NCBI RefSeq assembly: GCF_900112775.1 | Contig: NZ_FOYZ01000010.1 | Location: 1 to 64,000 of the forward strand | Direction of reading: 5' to 3' | DNA from: Anaeromicropila populeti | GTDB lineage: Bacteria; Bacillota; Clostridia; Lachnospirales; Lachnospiraceae | Length of the DNA: 64,000 bases | Shown here: positions 8,115 to 17,810 of the stretch, piece by piece | How positions within the stretch are numbered: position 1 is the first letter of the stretch | Layout of the letters: each line of letters starts with the position of its first letter | The notes under the pieces: model-generated | The model's input: only the letters and a program-made list of their open reading frames with translations | What the model was told of the DNA's origin: nothing | The model's database searches: none | Translations under genes and position numbers: made by a program

Positions 8115-10169
8115 ATGTCATATACGATTGCATTAGCTGGAAATCCCAATTGTGGAAAAACAACATTATTTAACGAATTGACAGGTGCCAGACAGCACGT
8201 AGGAAACTGGCCTGGTGTTACGGTTGAAAAGAAGGAGGGTACATATCGGAAAGATAAAGAAATTACAATAATAGATTTACCAGGTACGTATTCCTTATCA
8301 CCTTATTCAGCCGAGGAAATAGTGGCAAGAGATTTTATCATAAAAGAAAAGCCAGATGCAGTAATTAATATTGTAGATGGAACAAGTATTGAGAGAAATT
8401 TATATTTATCATTACAACTTATGGAAACAAGAATTCCAATGGTGATTGCAATTAATATGATGGATGAAGTAGAAGCAAAGGGTGACAGAATTGATTTTGT
8501 AAAGCTGTCAAAATTGCTGGAAGTTCCTGTTGTTCCTATTACGGCAAGAACAGGTAAAGGCTTAAACGAACTTATGGAAACAGCAGCAGTAGTTGCCAGA
8601 GAGAAACAATCACCTTCTCGTCTCAGCCTTTATAATGACCAGGTAGATGCTGCAATTGAAGAGATAGCAGCTACACTAGAAGAACCATTACAAGAAGACA
8701 GAGAGTGGAAAGCAATAAAGGTTCTGGAAGGTGATGAAATTATTTCAGAAGCATTATCAAATATCCAAAAGGGTAAAGCATCTTATTGGATCCAAAAAAT
8801 TGAGAAGGACGCACAAGGTGATGTGGAATCTATGATTGCAGATGCCCGATATCAGTATATAACCAGATTAGCAAAAGAAACCATAAGCAGGGCTAACCAC
8901 GGACATGTCGAAACAAAATCAGATAAACTGGATAAGGTTCTTACAAACAGGTTTTTTGCACTTCCAATTTTTGCAGGAGTGATGTATCTGCTGTTTGCAT
9001 GTACTTTTAGTGAAAACTTTTTATTTATTTCAGGACTTCCAAGTCCAGGCATATGGCTTGCTGGAATCGTAGAAGAGGCATGGGGCACACTGGCTGGTGC
9101 CATAGAAGGGGTTTTAACAAATGCAGGTGCCTCTGAATGGGTATTATCTTTAGTAATCAGTGGTATTATGGATGGGGTGGGAGCTGTAATTGGATTTTTA
9201 CCATTGGTATTAGTGCTATTCCTATTACTATCCTTTCTGGAAGACAGTGGTTATATGGCAAGAGTTGCCTTTGTTATGGATCGTATTTTTAGAAAATTCG
9301 GTTTGTCAGGAAGATCCTTCATTCCGTTATTAATGGGATTTGGCTGTTCTGTTCCAGCGTTAATGGCATCTAGGACACTGGAAAGTGAAAAGGATCGAAA
9401 AATAACAATGATGATTACTCCATTTATGTCTTGCGGGGCAAAACTTCCTATATATGCCATGTTTGCTGCTACACTTTTTGCAGACTATAACAAGACAGTA
9501 ATTGTATTTTCTATCTATATGCTTGGTATGGTAGTTGCAATTATCAGCTCATTAATACTTAATAAATTTGTTTTCCACGGAGAAGCATCTAATTTCATTA
9601 TGGAGCTTCCACAGTATCGTGTTCCTACCATAAAAAGTATTGGGATTCATGCATGGGAAAAGGTTAAGGGCTTTGCTATAAAAGCAGGGACTGTAATATT
9701 TGCATCAACTATTTTGATTTGGCTTCTTTCTAATTTTAATTTTAGTGGAATGTGCGACATGGAAGATAGTTTTCTTGCTTCTATAGGAAATACAATAAAA
9801 GTAATCTTTATTCCTCTTGGCTTTTCAGACTGGAGAGCTAGTGTTGGTGTAGTAACAGGATGGATTGCAAAGGAAAATATTGTTGCAACGTTTGGGCAGT
9901 TATTTGGTGGGATTCATGATGAGTCTGCTGTAGAGGCAATTATGACTGGTGAGCAGGCACTGCCTGAAATTTCAGCTGTATTTAATAAAGTAAGTGCATT
10001 TTCTTATATGGCTTTCAATTTATTATGTATGCCATGCTTTGCAGCAGTGGGAGCTATTCGGAAAGAAATGAAGTCATGGAAGTGGACATTTGCAGCAGTT
10101 GGTTTTCAAATGCTTGTTGCATATATAGTTGCTCTTTTAATAAATGTAATAGGAACCATTATTTTATAA
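8115..10169 (+). CDS. feoB: Ferrous iron transporter FeoB (intact copy)
   Basis: This is a 684-aa inner-membrane Fe(II) transporter. The N-terminal G domain has the P-loop GNPNCGKT at residues 8-15, switch II DLPGTYSL near 53 and the G4 motif NMMDE near 115. A helical insertion follows, then two Gate regions and about nine membrane helices, with the conserved Cys in MGFGCSVPALMASR. The length is normal. The start has GGAGG upstream. No feoA lies beside it, unlike the second system at 52 kb. Two Fur-like boxes flank its promoter, so iron repression is likely. This intact FeoB may cover iron uptake while the other copy is interrupted. Confidence 0.96.
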   Translation: MSYTIALAGNPNCGKTTLFNELTGARQHVGNWPGVTVEKKEGTYRKDKEITIIDLPGTYSLSPYSAEEIVARDFIIKEKPDAVINIVDGTSIERNLYLSLQLMETRIPMVIAINMMDEVEAKGDRIDFVKLSKLLEVPVVPITARTGKGLNELMETAAVVAREKQSPSRLSLYNDQVDAAIEEIAATLEEPLQEDREWKAIKVLEGDEIISEALSNIQKGKASYWIQKIEKDAQGDVESMIADARYQYITRLAKETISRANHGHVETKSDKLDKVLTNRFFALPIFAGVMYLLFACTFSENFLFISGLPSPGIWLAGIVEEAWGTLAGAIEGVLTNAGASEWVLSLVISGIMDGVGAVIGFLPLVLVLFLLLSFLEDSGYMARVAFVMDRIFRKFGLSGRSFIPLLMGFGCSVPALMASRTLESEKDRKITMMITPFMSCGAKLPIYAMFAATLFADYNKTVIVFSIYMLGMVVAIISSLILNKFVFHGEASNFIMELPQYRVPTIKSIGIHAWEKVKGFAIKAGTVIFASTILIWLLSNFNFSGMCDMEDSFLASIGNTIKVIFIPLGFSDWRASVGVVTGWIAKENIVATFGQLFGGIHDESAVEAIMTGEQALPEISAVFNKVSAFSYMAFNLLCMPCFAAVGAIRKEMKSWKWTFAAVGFQMLVAYIVALLINVIGTIIL

Positions 10170-10180
10170 AACATGAAAAA

Positions 10181-10214
10181 GGATACCTTACAATTAATTA
10201 GGTATTCTTTTTTT
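10181..10214 (+). terminator. Intrinsic terminator of feoB
   Basis: GGATACCT pairs with AGGTATTC (one G-U pair) around an AT-rich loop, followed by a run of seven T. The rest of the 10170-10410 interval shows no other clear signal. Confidence 0.8.
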
Positions 10215-10410
10215 GCCATAGTTTGCAATGCATAAACCACGGTTTTTAATGTGTAAGAATAAAGATAATTAAGAAAATTTACATATTGTGTAATATATAT
10301 ATGCAGAATACGTGAAAAGATTTAATTTATTAAACAAATATGGTAAAATATAGAATACATACAAAAGTGAAGAAAACATAACTCAAATAGGGTAAGAGGA
10401 GGTATTTCGT

Positions 10411-12216
10411 ATGTTACGAAGAGTGAAGAAGGGAAGTTCAGTTTTAGTAATTTTGGCATTGCTGTTTATGGTGATGCTCATACCAAAGCAGACAGTAAAG
10501 GCAACACCACCTGGGTTCTGGATTGATCCTGGAAATTATACGTATTATTGGTATAATTCCTATACGGGGTGCGATTATTTAGGAAACACAGGTACTGCGT
10601 CAGATCCATATGAAATTTATACAGAGCAGGATCTAGCAGGACTAAGCTATTATTCCAATGTCTCAACTGCAATGGGAGGAACAAATTTTAGCGGCAAGTA
10701 TATTCAAATAATGGTGCCTGACCTTGATTTAGGTGCCTATGAATGGACACCGATTGGACGAGACCGTTTATTTTATGGTAACGTAATGGGAAATGATGTA
10801 ACCATTCGAAATGTATTTATTGGTGGGTTAGGACAGAGTCAAAATTATTCAGTAATGGGATTCTTTGGTTCGATGTATGGTTCAGCAGTGCAAATTCATT
10901 TATCAGGAATCCGCTATTCCACAGAAACGTCTAAGTATGTAGGTGGTTTTGCAGCAAGAGCAGGAGGCTGGATAAAAGATTGTCACGTACAAGGAGATAT
11001 AAAAACAGCAAATGCACCACTGTATGTATTGGGTGGATTTATTGGTGACGGCAACAGAATGCGGCATGTAGGAATATCAGATGCTGATGTACATATTTAT
11101 GCAGAGAATATAAGAGAATATACGTATCTTGGTGGATTTGCTGCACGGTGTAAGGGTGAGTTTTATCGATGCAGCACGAGTAATACAATAGAAGTTTTGC
11201 GATCTCAATTTAATTGTGTAGCTGGATTACTAGGTGATGGTTATAATGAAATTACGATTACGGAATGTAACTGCTCAAGAGATATGATGGTGATGAACGA
11301 TTCATATGTAGAGAACTTGGGAGGCTGCATTGGAAAAGGAGCACTAACTGTAAGAGAAACATATAGCTATGGCACAATAAACTGTATGGATAGTTGTATG
11401 GGCATGGTAGGTGGAATGGTTTCAAATGATACCTGTGGAAGTAATTATAATTTCTGTGGAACAGAAAATACTATACATACTTCTAATACGATATGCAAAA
11501 TCGTAGGAGGTTTTGTTGGGTATGGGGTAAATGCAACTCATGCAAATTGTAAGGTTGGTACAAGAATTGAAATGGAAAGAGGCTATTTTACAGGTGGCTA
11601 TGGGGGCAGAGTAGAAACTTCTCGTATGAATCAATGCTACTCACATCCTAGAATACACATTGATGCTTCAGTAGATTCTTCTTTGTCTGCATGTACAGGA
11701 GGTTTTATTGGATCGGGTATTTCAAATATTGTAGAGAAGTGTCTGGCAACAGGGGGCATTGAGGTATCAGATTTGTTTCATGTAGGTGGTTTTTATGGAT
11801 GGGTTGAAAATGGATATACAGCGACTTGTTATTCCATTACAAAGATAGCTGCTGAAAATGAGTGTAATGTAGGTGGCTTTGCAGGCTATTATGATGGGGA
11901 AGAAATTGGCGGATGTTACTGTACAGGAGACATTGCAGCGGCATCATCCAGCTTCTTAGGAGGAGCAATTGGTTTTGGAACTGGAAATGACAGGACAAAT
12001 GGACTGGTTTGGAATAAAGATTCTCTGCAAATAGTAGATGGTATTCCAAGGCCAGCAGGATATAATATAGATATTGGAAATGGTATGTATTATCCAGGAG
12101 TAATTGGTATGTCAGATTCTGATATGCAAAGCTACGTATTAGTTAATTTTTTGAATAGTTTAGGATACTATTCAGGATGGAACATCAGCTCATATGGGGG
12201 TTATCCATATTTTTAG
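10411..12216 (+). CDS. Secreted GLUG-repeat protein
   Basis: This is a 601-aa protein with an N-terminal signal peptide (basic start, hydrophobic core LVILALLFMVMLI, likely cleavage near VKATPP). The rest is a string of roughly 40-60-residue repeats of the type G-G-F-x-G/A-x...C-x-x-x-G-x-I, for example VGGFAARAGGWIKDCHVQGDI and LGGFIGDG. This is the GLUG motif pattern seen in right-handed-helix surface and adhesin proteins. There is no sortase signal or lipobox, so it is probably released or loosely wall-associated. The repeats are rich in paired cysteines. AGAGGAGG precedes the ATG. Substrate or partner is unknown; an adhesion role is inference. Confidence 0.75.
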   Translation: MLRRVKKGSSVLVILALLFMVMLIPKQTVKATPPGFWIDPGNYTYYWYNSYTGCDYLGNTGTASDPYEIYTEQDLAGLSYYSNVSTAMGGTNFSGKYIQIMVPDLDLGAYEWTPIGRDRLFYGNVMGNDVTIRNVFIGGLGQSQNYSVMGFFGSMYGSAVQIHLSGIRYSTETSKYVGGFAARAGGWIKDCHVQGDIKTANAPLYVLGGFIGDGNRMRHVGISDADVHIYAENIREYTYLGGFAARCKGEFYRCSTSNTIEVLRSQFNCVAGLLGDGYNEITITECNCSRDMMVMNDSYVENLGGCIGKGALTVRETYSYGTINCMDSCMGMVGGMVSNDTCGSNYNFCGTENTIHTSNTICKIVGGFVGYGVNATHANCKVGTRIEMERGYFTGGYGGRVETSRMNQCYSHPRIHIDASVDSSLSACTGGFIGSGISNIVEKCLATGGIEVSDLFHVGGFYGWVENGYTATCYSITKIAAENECNVGGFAGYYDGEEIGGCYCTGDIAAASSSFLGGAIGFGTGNDRTNGLVWNKDSLQIVDGIPRPAGYNIDIGNGMYYPGVIGMSDSDMQSYVLVNFLNSLGYYSGWNISSYGGYPYF

Positions 12217-12231
12217 TGTGAGATAAGCAGA

Positions 12232-12270
12232 AAAAGAGACCTTTTGCAGGATTGGCAGAAGGTCTCTTTT
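12232..12270. terminator. Bidirectional terminator between convergent genes
   Basis: AAAAGAGACCTT at 12232-12243 pairs perfectly with AAGGTCTCTTTT at 12259-12270. A on one flank and T on the other serve both the GLUG-repeat gene and the opposing patatin gene. Confidence 0.9.
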
Positions 12271-12286
12271 CAATAAAAAATATAGT

Positions 12287-13285
12287 TTAAACTGGTAAAG
12301 AAACTTGTTCTTTATTTTTTATAAGTGTTCTGGCAAATTTATCTAGATTAACAAGTTCCCGTTCTACTAATTCGTTTCCTGCCTTTATAAAGTAGGCAAT
12401 TGCCTTTTCTGAATTATCATCCATAGAAGGAACTTTATTTGTAGCATAGACACTGGTACGAAGGTAATTAGATGTCATGTTAAAGTTATTAAAAAAAATC
12501 TGCAGCTGGTAATGAGCTGTTTGTTCGCTGGAATCCATTAAAATGTGCAGCATAGGAAGAGCCCATTCCAAAACGCCCCATTTTTTCACTTCTTTATAAG
12601 TATAAGCAGAATCTTTTTCTACATTACCAACCGAAAAAAGATAGACATCCTGAAGACCATTGCAGCAATCCAGTTTTAGTGCTTCAATTAATGCACACAT
12701 GGAAGGATTATTTGCAACTACCCCTCCATCAATATAGCTATGCTCACAGGCAGGGGTTGACTTCAGGCAGACAGGGGGAAAGAAGGTAGGAGCAGCAGAA
12801 GAGGCTAGTACAACCTCTTTTATAAATGGATTTCTGTTGGGATCAGCTTTGGCATTTTTACTATTAAAAAAAACTGCTTTTCGATCTGTGGTATCGTAGG
12901 CAGTAATGATGCACTGCTTTAATAAACTGTCTAATGTATCCTCATGAAAAAAATCATTTAGCAGATTTCCATAGCATTGAGTAGAATATTTTGCACCAAA
13001 CAGAGGATAGAAGGGCTGTTTTACAAAAATTTCATTGGATTTGGTTAAGAGCAGGTCTAAAGCTTCTTTTACAGAATATTTTGGCCTCCCATTTTCAGGG
13101 TACAAAAGAAGTGTGGTCAAAATAGAACCTACACTTGTTCCTGCTACAAGGTCAAAATAATCTGCAATACGTGCGTCTGGTCTATGACTATGCTGCTGTA
13201 GTAGTTCCTCAAATTTATTCAGGACAATCGCTGAAATAATCCCCTTCATTCCACCGCCATCAATAGATAAAATGGATACGGACAT
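12287..13285 (-). CDS. Patatin-like phospholipase
   Basis: This is a 332-aa patatin-family acyl hydrolase. The oxyanion glycine motif GGGMKG is at residues 10-15, the nucleophile elbow GTSVGS puts the catalytic serine at 51, and the catalytic aspartate lies in a DGG motif (YIDGGVVANNPS), completing the Ser-Asp dyad. There is no signal peptide, so it is probably cytoplasmic. Such enzymes cleave fatty acyl groups from membrane lipids. A GTG three codons upstream (13294) is possible, but the ATG at 13285 has the better-spaced weak site GAGTG. It is convergent with the GLUG gene and sits downstream of the DUF421 gene on the same strand. Confidence 0.92.
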   Translation of the reverse strand: MSVSILSIDGGGMKGIISAIVLNKFEELLQQHSHRPDARIADYFDLVAGTSVGSILTTLLLYPENGRPKYSVKEALDLLLTKSNEIFVKQPFYPLFGAKYSTQCYGNLLNDFFHEDTLDSLLKQCIITAYDTTDRKAVFFNSKNAKADPNRNPFIKEVVLASSAAPTFFPPVCLKSTPACEHSYIDGGVVANNPSMCALIEALKLDCCNGLQDVYLFSVGNVEKDSAYTYKEVKKWGVLEWALPMLHILMDSSEQTAHYQLQIFFNNFNMTSNYLRTSVYATNKVPSMDDNSEKAIAYFIKAGNELVERELVNLDKFARTLIKNKEQVSLPV

Positions 13286-13341
13286 GCTTATCACTCTTTT
13301 TTTATAATATTATATGTGGTAATAAGCAAAAATAGAATGTA

Positions 13342-14046
13342 TTAGGATAACAGATCTTCTTTGAAAACTTCTTTTATTTTGAAATAAACCGTTACCTTAT
13401 TTTGAATATCACAGGTTGCCAGAAATACATCCTTTATATCCTTTACTCCTTGAGAAGTCAGCTGGCTTCGAAGCCATTTTTCATCTTTTCCTGTATGATG
13501 AAGATTTTTGTACATGATACTTCCATCAATCACCACATTTGCAACCAGTGCGTCTGTTTCAGGAGTCATATTCATATCATTAGGAGTGACTGGACGATGC
13601 TCAGCTTTTGGAAGAATGCTGAGTTTTCCATTAAACTCAAGAACGGCTGTCTCAATTTCAGAAAGATCAAAATACCCGTTATTTCTACACTGTACCAGAA
13701 ATTCATCAATATCCATTTTAGCAAGTTTTAAGTTCTTGTAGTACAATTTATCTTTGTTCAAAATAATAAGAGGCTTTCCAGCAACAAAGCGACGGCACCA
13801 GACAGATTTTGATGTTAAATGGCTTAGTGACCAAACGACAAAAGTATATATTATCATGGCGACAAGTGGTTTTTGAAATTCCTCCAGGCTTGTTGCCATT
13901 TCCGCAGCAATAGAACCGATGGTAATGCCATTAATATAGTCAAACATTGTCAGCTCGCCCATTTGACGGTATCCCATTATCTTGGTCAGTATAAATAGGA
14001 CAAAAATGGAGCTGAGAGACTCAACTGCAACATATAGTAGTTCCAT
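13342..14046 (-). CDS. DUF421 (YetF-like) membrane protein
   Basis: This is a 234-aa protein with three N-terminal membrane helices, containing the family pattern KIMGYRQMGELTMFDYINGITIG split over the second and third helices, then a C-terminal soluble DUF421 domain with GKPLIILNKDKLYYKNL. Related YetF/YcaP proteins are membrane proteins of unclear function; in Bacilli some are linked to spores. An ATG at 14046 with GGAGG six bases upstream was chosen over ATGs at 14058 and 14079. The patatin gene lies 56 bases downstream on the same strand and may be co-transcribed. Confidence 0.88.
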   Translation of the reverse strand: MELLYVAVESLSSIFVLFILTKIMGYRQMGELTMFDYINGITIGSIAAEMATSLEEFQKPLVAMIIYTFVVWSLSHLTSKSVWCRRFVAGKPLIILNKDKLYYKNLKLAKMDIDEFLVQCRNNGYFDLSEIETAVLEFNGKLSILPKAEHRPVTPNDMNMTPETDALVANVVIDGSIMYKNLHHTGKDEKWLRSQLTSQGVKDIKDVFLATCDIQNKVTVYFKIKEVFKEDLLS

Positions 14047-14147
14047 AGTAACCTCCATATATTTATTTATTGCATTCAAATATAAATAAGTGCAAACTTA
14101 GGATATGCGAACCAGTTGAATTTATTCATATTTGTCACAAAAAAGGA

Positions 14148-14176
14148 TTGAGTGATAATTAAAGTTACGATATAAT
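14148..14176 (+). promoter_or_regulatory. Sigma-A promoter of the lipoprotein-hisA unit
   Basis: TTGAGT at 14148-14153, a 17-base spacer and TATAAT at 14171-14176. It lies 30 bases before the lipoprotein start. Confidence 0.8.
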
Positions 14177-14206
14177 ATCAAAAGTATGATAAGGTAAGGT
14201 GACAAT

Positions 14207-15949
14207 ATGAAAAGAAAAGTGCTATTTGCTTGTATGCTGCTGTTTTGTGCAGTGGTTTTATCAGCTTGTGGAGCAAAGGTCCATACAGAGACCACATTCC
14301 AAAAGGATGGTTCTGGAAAACGAATTACATTTTTAGAAATAAAGAAAAAAGATGAGGGTAAAATTAATGGTGGATTTTCTAAATTAAAACAGGTTTTGAA
14401 TGAAAATGCTCCATCCTGCATTTCTGTGTCACAAGAGGAAAGTGAGGATGGGAAATCAGAAATTTTTGAGTTGAAATATGATTTTAAGAGCATTGAGGAT
14501 TACAAGGAAAAAACGGAACTGATTACAGGAAAAAGTCCCGATATTCAATGGGACAAGTTGGAATCAGGTTTTTCTAATTCCCTGAGATACACAGAAACAA
14601 TTTCGACAAGGGATTTAATTGAGTGGATGATAAGGGCAGTACTGGATACAGAATTATATACAGGCTCAGAGGATAATTTGTACGAATTGGCAGAAAATAA
14701 AGTGGACTTTGAAGAGGAAACCGTGTGGACGGGAAGTGAGAATCCCTTCTTTACTGTAAACAGCAGCTTTCAGTTGGAAAAGATAGCAGTCTACACTACC
14801 TATGATAAGACTGAGGAGGCTTCCAAGAAGATTCAGCTGGGCTTTGCGTATGAAGATTTTATTTTAATCAATATAGAAAAGGCGTTAGAGGTATTGAAGA
14901 GATACTCGGAAAATTTTAAAGTGGATCGTTCCTGTAATGGCTTTTCAGTAACGTTAAATGGGCAGGAGGAAATGAAGAATTTCTTTTTAAAGGCATCGGA
15001 CGGAATTACAGAAGAAGAACTGAACTGGAATAATCTAAATGTAGAATTTGAAAGTGGTGTTCCAGCTTATTTTATGGATGACAGAAAAGAGTCTGTATTT
15101 ATGCAGCAGTTCAGAGTTGCAGAAGTGTATAATTTTCATAATTTTTTAAAGGAATTTTCCCTGGCAACAGATAAAATTGAAGATTACGTTTTGGTACCAG
15201 AGGATTTGGAGTATAAAATTGCTAATATCAAGCACGTTTATGATTTAACCGAATCAGAATACTATAACTATATTGGTGCATACCCAGTATTGGACACGTA
15301 CTATATGTCGTTTTTAGGAAGTGAATCTGTTACATTTCGAGAGATTGAAGTCCGGTATGAGATGGATAGTAATTTAACTGGAACGCGACAGGTTTCCATG
15401 ACCATAGAAAAGGGAAACAGAGATGTTCACCGACAGGAAGTGGTGGATTTTTATGGAAACAGAGAGGATAAAATCAGCTGCAAAGAGGAAGGAGATATAC
15501 TTTATCTTAGTTTTGTAAAAGATTTCAAGGTGGGAACAGAGGAAGGAGAGTTGTCCTTTCAGCCGTCAGAAAAAAAATATTTACATAAACGGCAGTACAG
15601 GTTTGCAGATGTTTTTGATATTAATTCTTTTGTGGAATTAGAAGAAGTTCCAGTAAAGTATGTAGTTTCAATACCTGCCAGCTTTCAGTTAGACAATTTC
15701 TATGTGCAGGGTGAAAAGTTTGGAAAGGCGGGGCTGAAAAATCTGGAGCAGGGGGAGAGATATGAATATGAGTTAGAAACAAGTTCACAGGAAGAGTTTG
15801 CGGTTGTGTATCTTATTTCAGCAGCAAATATTCTCTTTTATGGTATCGTGATTATTATTTTACTGCTGCTTCTGGGGACAGGAGGAACCGTTTACTTTTG
15901 GCTAAAGAAGGAAAAACAGACTGAGGAAGAATCAGGTGATTGGAGGTAG
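14207..15949 (+). CDS. Membrane-bound lipoprotein of unknown function
   Basis: This is a 580-aa exported protein. The signal peptide ends in a lipobox (VLSACGAK), so Cys21 should be lipidated. The long middle is acidic and beta-rich with no recognised domain. Near the C-terminus lies a hydrophobic segment (ILFYGIVIIILLLLLGTGGTVYFWL) followed by a charged tail, so the protein is tethered at both ends with its body outside the membrane. The hisA-like gene starts four bases after its stop, so they share one transcript. No functional link between the two is evident. I do not recognise a family beyond a general lipoprotein with a C-terminal anchor. Confidence 0.75.
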   Translation: MKRKVLFACMLLFCAVVLSACGAKVHTETTFQKDGSGKRITFLEIKKKDEGKINGGFSKLKQVLNENAPSCISVSQEESEDGKSEIFELKYDFKSIEDYKEKTELITGKSPDIQWDKLESGFSNSLRYTETISTRDLIEWMIRAVLDTELYTGSEDNLYELAENKVDFEEETVWTGSENPFFTVNSSFQLEKIAVYTTYDKTEEASKKIQLGFAYEDFILINIEKALEVLKRYSENFKVDRSCNGFSVTLNGQEEMKNFFLKASDGITEEELNWNNLNVEFESGVPAYFMDDRKESVFMQQFRVAEVYNFHNFLKEFSLATDKIEDYVLVPEDLEYKIANIKHVYDLTESEYYNYIGAYPVLDTYYMSFLGSESVTFREIEVRYEMDSNLTGTRQVSMTIEKGNRDVHRQEVVDFYGNREDKISCKEEGDILYLSFVKDFKVGTEEGELSFQPSEKKYLHKRQYRFADVFDINSFVELEEVPVKYVVSIPASFQLDNFYVQGEKFGKAGLKNLEQGERYEYELETSSQEEFAVVYLISAANILFYGIVIIILLLLLGTGGTVYFWLKKEKQTEEESGDWR

Positions 15950-15953
15950 AAAA

Positions 15954-16727
15954 ATGAAATTTAGACCTTGTATTGACATCCATAATGGAAGGGTAAAACA
16001 AATTGTCGGTTCTAGTCTGACAGACCAGGGGAATCATGCAATTGATAATTATGTATCTGAACAGGATGCATCTTTTTATGGTGAATTATATAAAAGTGAT
16101 GGACTTAAAGGTGGTCATATTATTATTTTGAATAAAGAGGGAACGGATTTTTATGAAGATGATGTAAGACAAGCGATTCTTGCACTAGAGGCATTTCCAG
16201 GCGGTTTGCAGTTGGGTGGCGGAATTACTGCTGAAAATTGCAGATTTTTTTTGGAAAAGGGAGCAACCCATGTGATTGTTACATCATATGTTTTTAAGAA
16301 TGGACGGATCTTTTATGAAAATCTGAATGAATTAGCAGGCTGTGCAGGGAAAGAACATATAGTACTGGATCTAAGTTGTAGAAAAAAAGGAGACGGATAC
16401 TATATTGTGACTGACCGATGGCAAAAGTTTACGAATGTAAAAATAACAAAGGAAGTACTGGACGACCTATCCCAGTATTGTGATGAATTTCTCGTCCATG
16501 CAGTTGATGTGGAAGGGAAGGCTTCTGGTGTGGAAGAGCCTCTTGTGGAACTTTTAGGTGAATGGGAGGGGATTCCTATTACCTATGCAGGAGGAATCGG
16601 AAACTTTAAACATCTGGAGCAGATAAAGAAACTAGGAAAGAATAAACTGGATGTAACAATTGGCAGTGCTCTTGACTTGTTTGGAGGTAAAATGCAGTAT
16701 AAAAAAGTGTTAACAATTTGTGAATAA
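15954..16727 (+). CDS. hisA: Eukaryotic-type HisA isomerase
   Basis: This is a 257-aa TIM-barrel protein that should isomerise ProFAR to PRFAR in histidine synthesis. It resembles the fungal and plant HIS6 branch rather than usual bacterial HisA: CIDIHNGRVKQIVG near the start, LQLGGGI, VTSYVFKNGRI, IVLDLSCRKKGDGYY, FLVHAVDVEGKASG and YAGGI. These are shared in order with yeast HIS6 as I remember it. The ATG at 15954 is preceded by GGAGGT; an in-frame upstream start at 15936 would overlap the lipoprotein. No other histidine genes lie nearby, which is odd for hisA. Lateral transfer of a eukaryotic-type gene is a reasonable inference. Confidence 0.88.
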   Translation: MKFRPCIDIHNGRVKQIVGSSLTDQGNHAIDNYVSEQDASFYGELYKSDGLKGGHIIILNKEGTDFYEDDVRQAILALEAFPGGLQLGGGITAENCRFFLEKGATHVIVTSYVFKNGRIFYENLNELAGCAGKEHIVLDLSCRKKGDGYYIVTDRWQKFTNVKITKEVLDDLSQYCDEFLVHAVDVEGKASGVEEPLVELLGEWEGIPITYAGGIGNFKHLEQIKKLGKNKLDVTIGSALDLFGGKMQYKKVLTICE

Positions 16728-16743
16728 TTTTTTTCCTAAATTG

Positions 16744-16778
16744 AGGAAAGCCTTGTGTTTATGGGTTTTCCTTTTTTT
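16744..16778 (+). terminator. Intrinsic terminator after hisA
   Basis: GGAAAGCC pairs with GGGTTTTCC (small mismatch) around an eleven-base loop, followed by a run of seven T. Confidence 0.8.
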
Positions 16779-16814
16779 GTTTTATGCATTTTACCAAAAT
16801 AATGAATAAAAGTG

Positions 16815-16842
16815 TTGATCTTTTTTACGAATGTGTTATAAT
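16815..16842 (+). promoter_or_regulatory. Sigma-A promoter of the SleB-like hydrolase gene
   Basis: TTGATC at 16815-16820, a 16-base spacer and TATAAT at 16837-16842. It leaves a leader of about 80 bases. Confidence 0.7.
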
Positions 16843-16929
16843 TGTTACATAAATGTTACGAATGGTTAAGTAATTATTTCGTACTACCGCAGATATTTTG
16901 TGTATCAAAACAGTAGAAGGAGATTATTT

Positions 16930-17694
16930 ATGAAACTAAAAAGTTTGTTTTTCGTTGTTCTATTTTCTGTATTTTGTTTAGGCTTTACCAGTGTAAGAGT
17001 TTATGCAGATGAAGTAACACCAACAGGAGAGATTGCAACGGAAGAAACAATGGAAACAGCATCCGCTGATGACACAGCAGAGGAGTCCCAGATAACGGGG
17101 CAGGATGAGTCAGCACTTACAACAGAGGCAGAAGACAATAGTTCGGAAACCCTTGAGAATACAGATACTAATGAAGAAGTTATAGTTGAAGAAGCAGAAG
17201 AAGAAACGGTTGAGGAAGCAGAAGAAACCGTTGTAAAAAAGGAAACGAAAAAAACTACAAGTAAGAAAACGTCAACTAATAAGGCGTCAACTAAGAAAGT
17301 CAGCTATTCAGAGGAGCAGTTACGATTATTGGCTGCGTTGATTTATTGTGAGGCTGGAAGTGAAAGTTATGCGGGGAAGCTGGCAGTAGGTATTGTAGTT
17401 GTAAATAGAAAGGAATCATCAGCCTTTCCAGACACGATAAAAAGTGTTATTTATCAGAAATATCAGTTTGGTCCAGCAAGAAATGGTGCATTAGCAAAAG
17501 CATTAAAGGAATATGATGCAGGAAAATTTACAAGTAAGCAGGAAAAGGATTGTATTAAAGCGGCGAAGTCGGCATTAAGTGATACGAAAAAGATTACGTA
17601 TAAAGGAAAAGTGATTAATTTAAAAGGATACTATTATTTTAGCGGCAGAGTACAAAGATATAGAATACAAATTGGTAATCACCAATTTAAATAA
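16930..17694 (+). CDS. Secreted SleB-type cell wall hydrolase
   Basis: This is a 254-aa exported protein. A signal peptide (FFVVLFSVFCLGFTSVRVYA) is followed by an acidic, low-complexity Glu/Thr/Ser linker and a Lys/Thr stretch to about residue 125, then a C-terminal catalytic domain of the Hydrolase_2/SleB type, with LLAALIYCEAGSESYAGKLA and VNRKESSAFPDTI and the family glutamate in CEAG. Such domains act as lytic transglycosylases on peptidoglycan and occur in both spore germination and vegetative enzymes. The ATG at 16930 is placed by AGAAGGAGA; a longer in-frame start at 16900 lacks a site. It has its own promoter and terminator. Confidence 0.88.
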   Translation: MKLKSLFFVVLFSVFCLGFTSVRVYADEVTPTGEIATEETMETASADDTAEESQITGQDESALTTEAEDNSSETLENTDTNEEVIVEEAEEETVEEAEETVVKKETKKTTSKKTSTNKASTKKVSYSEEQLRLLAALIYCEAGSESYAGKLAVGIVVVNRKESSAFPDTIKSVIYQKYQFGPARNGALAKALKEYDAGKFTSKQEKDCIKAAKSALSDTKKITYKGKVINLKGYYYFSGRVQRYRIQIGNHQFK

Positions 17695-17713
17695 TAGACG
17701 GATGAATAAAAAG

Positions 17714-17749
17714 CGGGAGTGTTGCATTTATTTTGTAACACCCCCTTTT
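17714..17749 (+). terminator. Intrinsic terminator of the SleB-like gene
   Basis: GGGAGTGTTGCA and TGTAACACCCCC form a long stem with a small mismatch, followed by TTTTC. Confidence 0.8.
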
Positions 17750-17810
17750 CTATTAATGCTTAATGTGATATGATAGTAATGATTTTCATAAGACGGAAGG
17801 AGGAGACATA

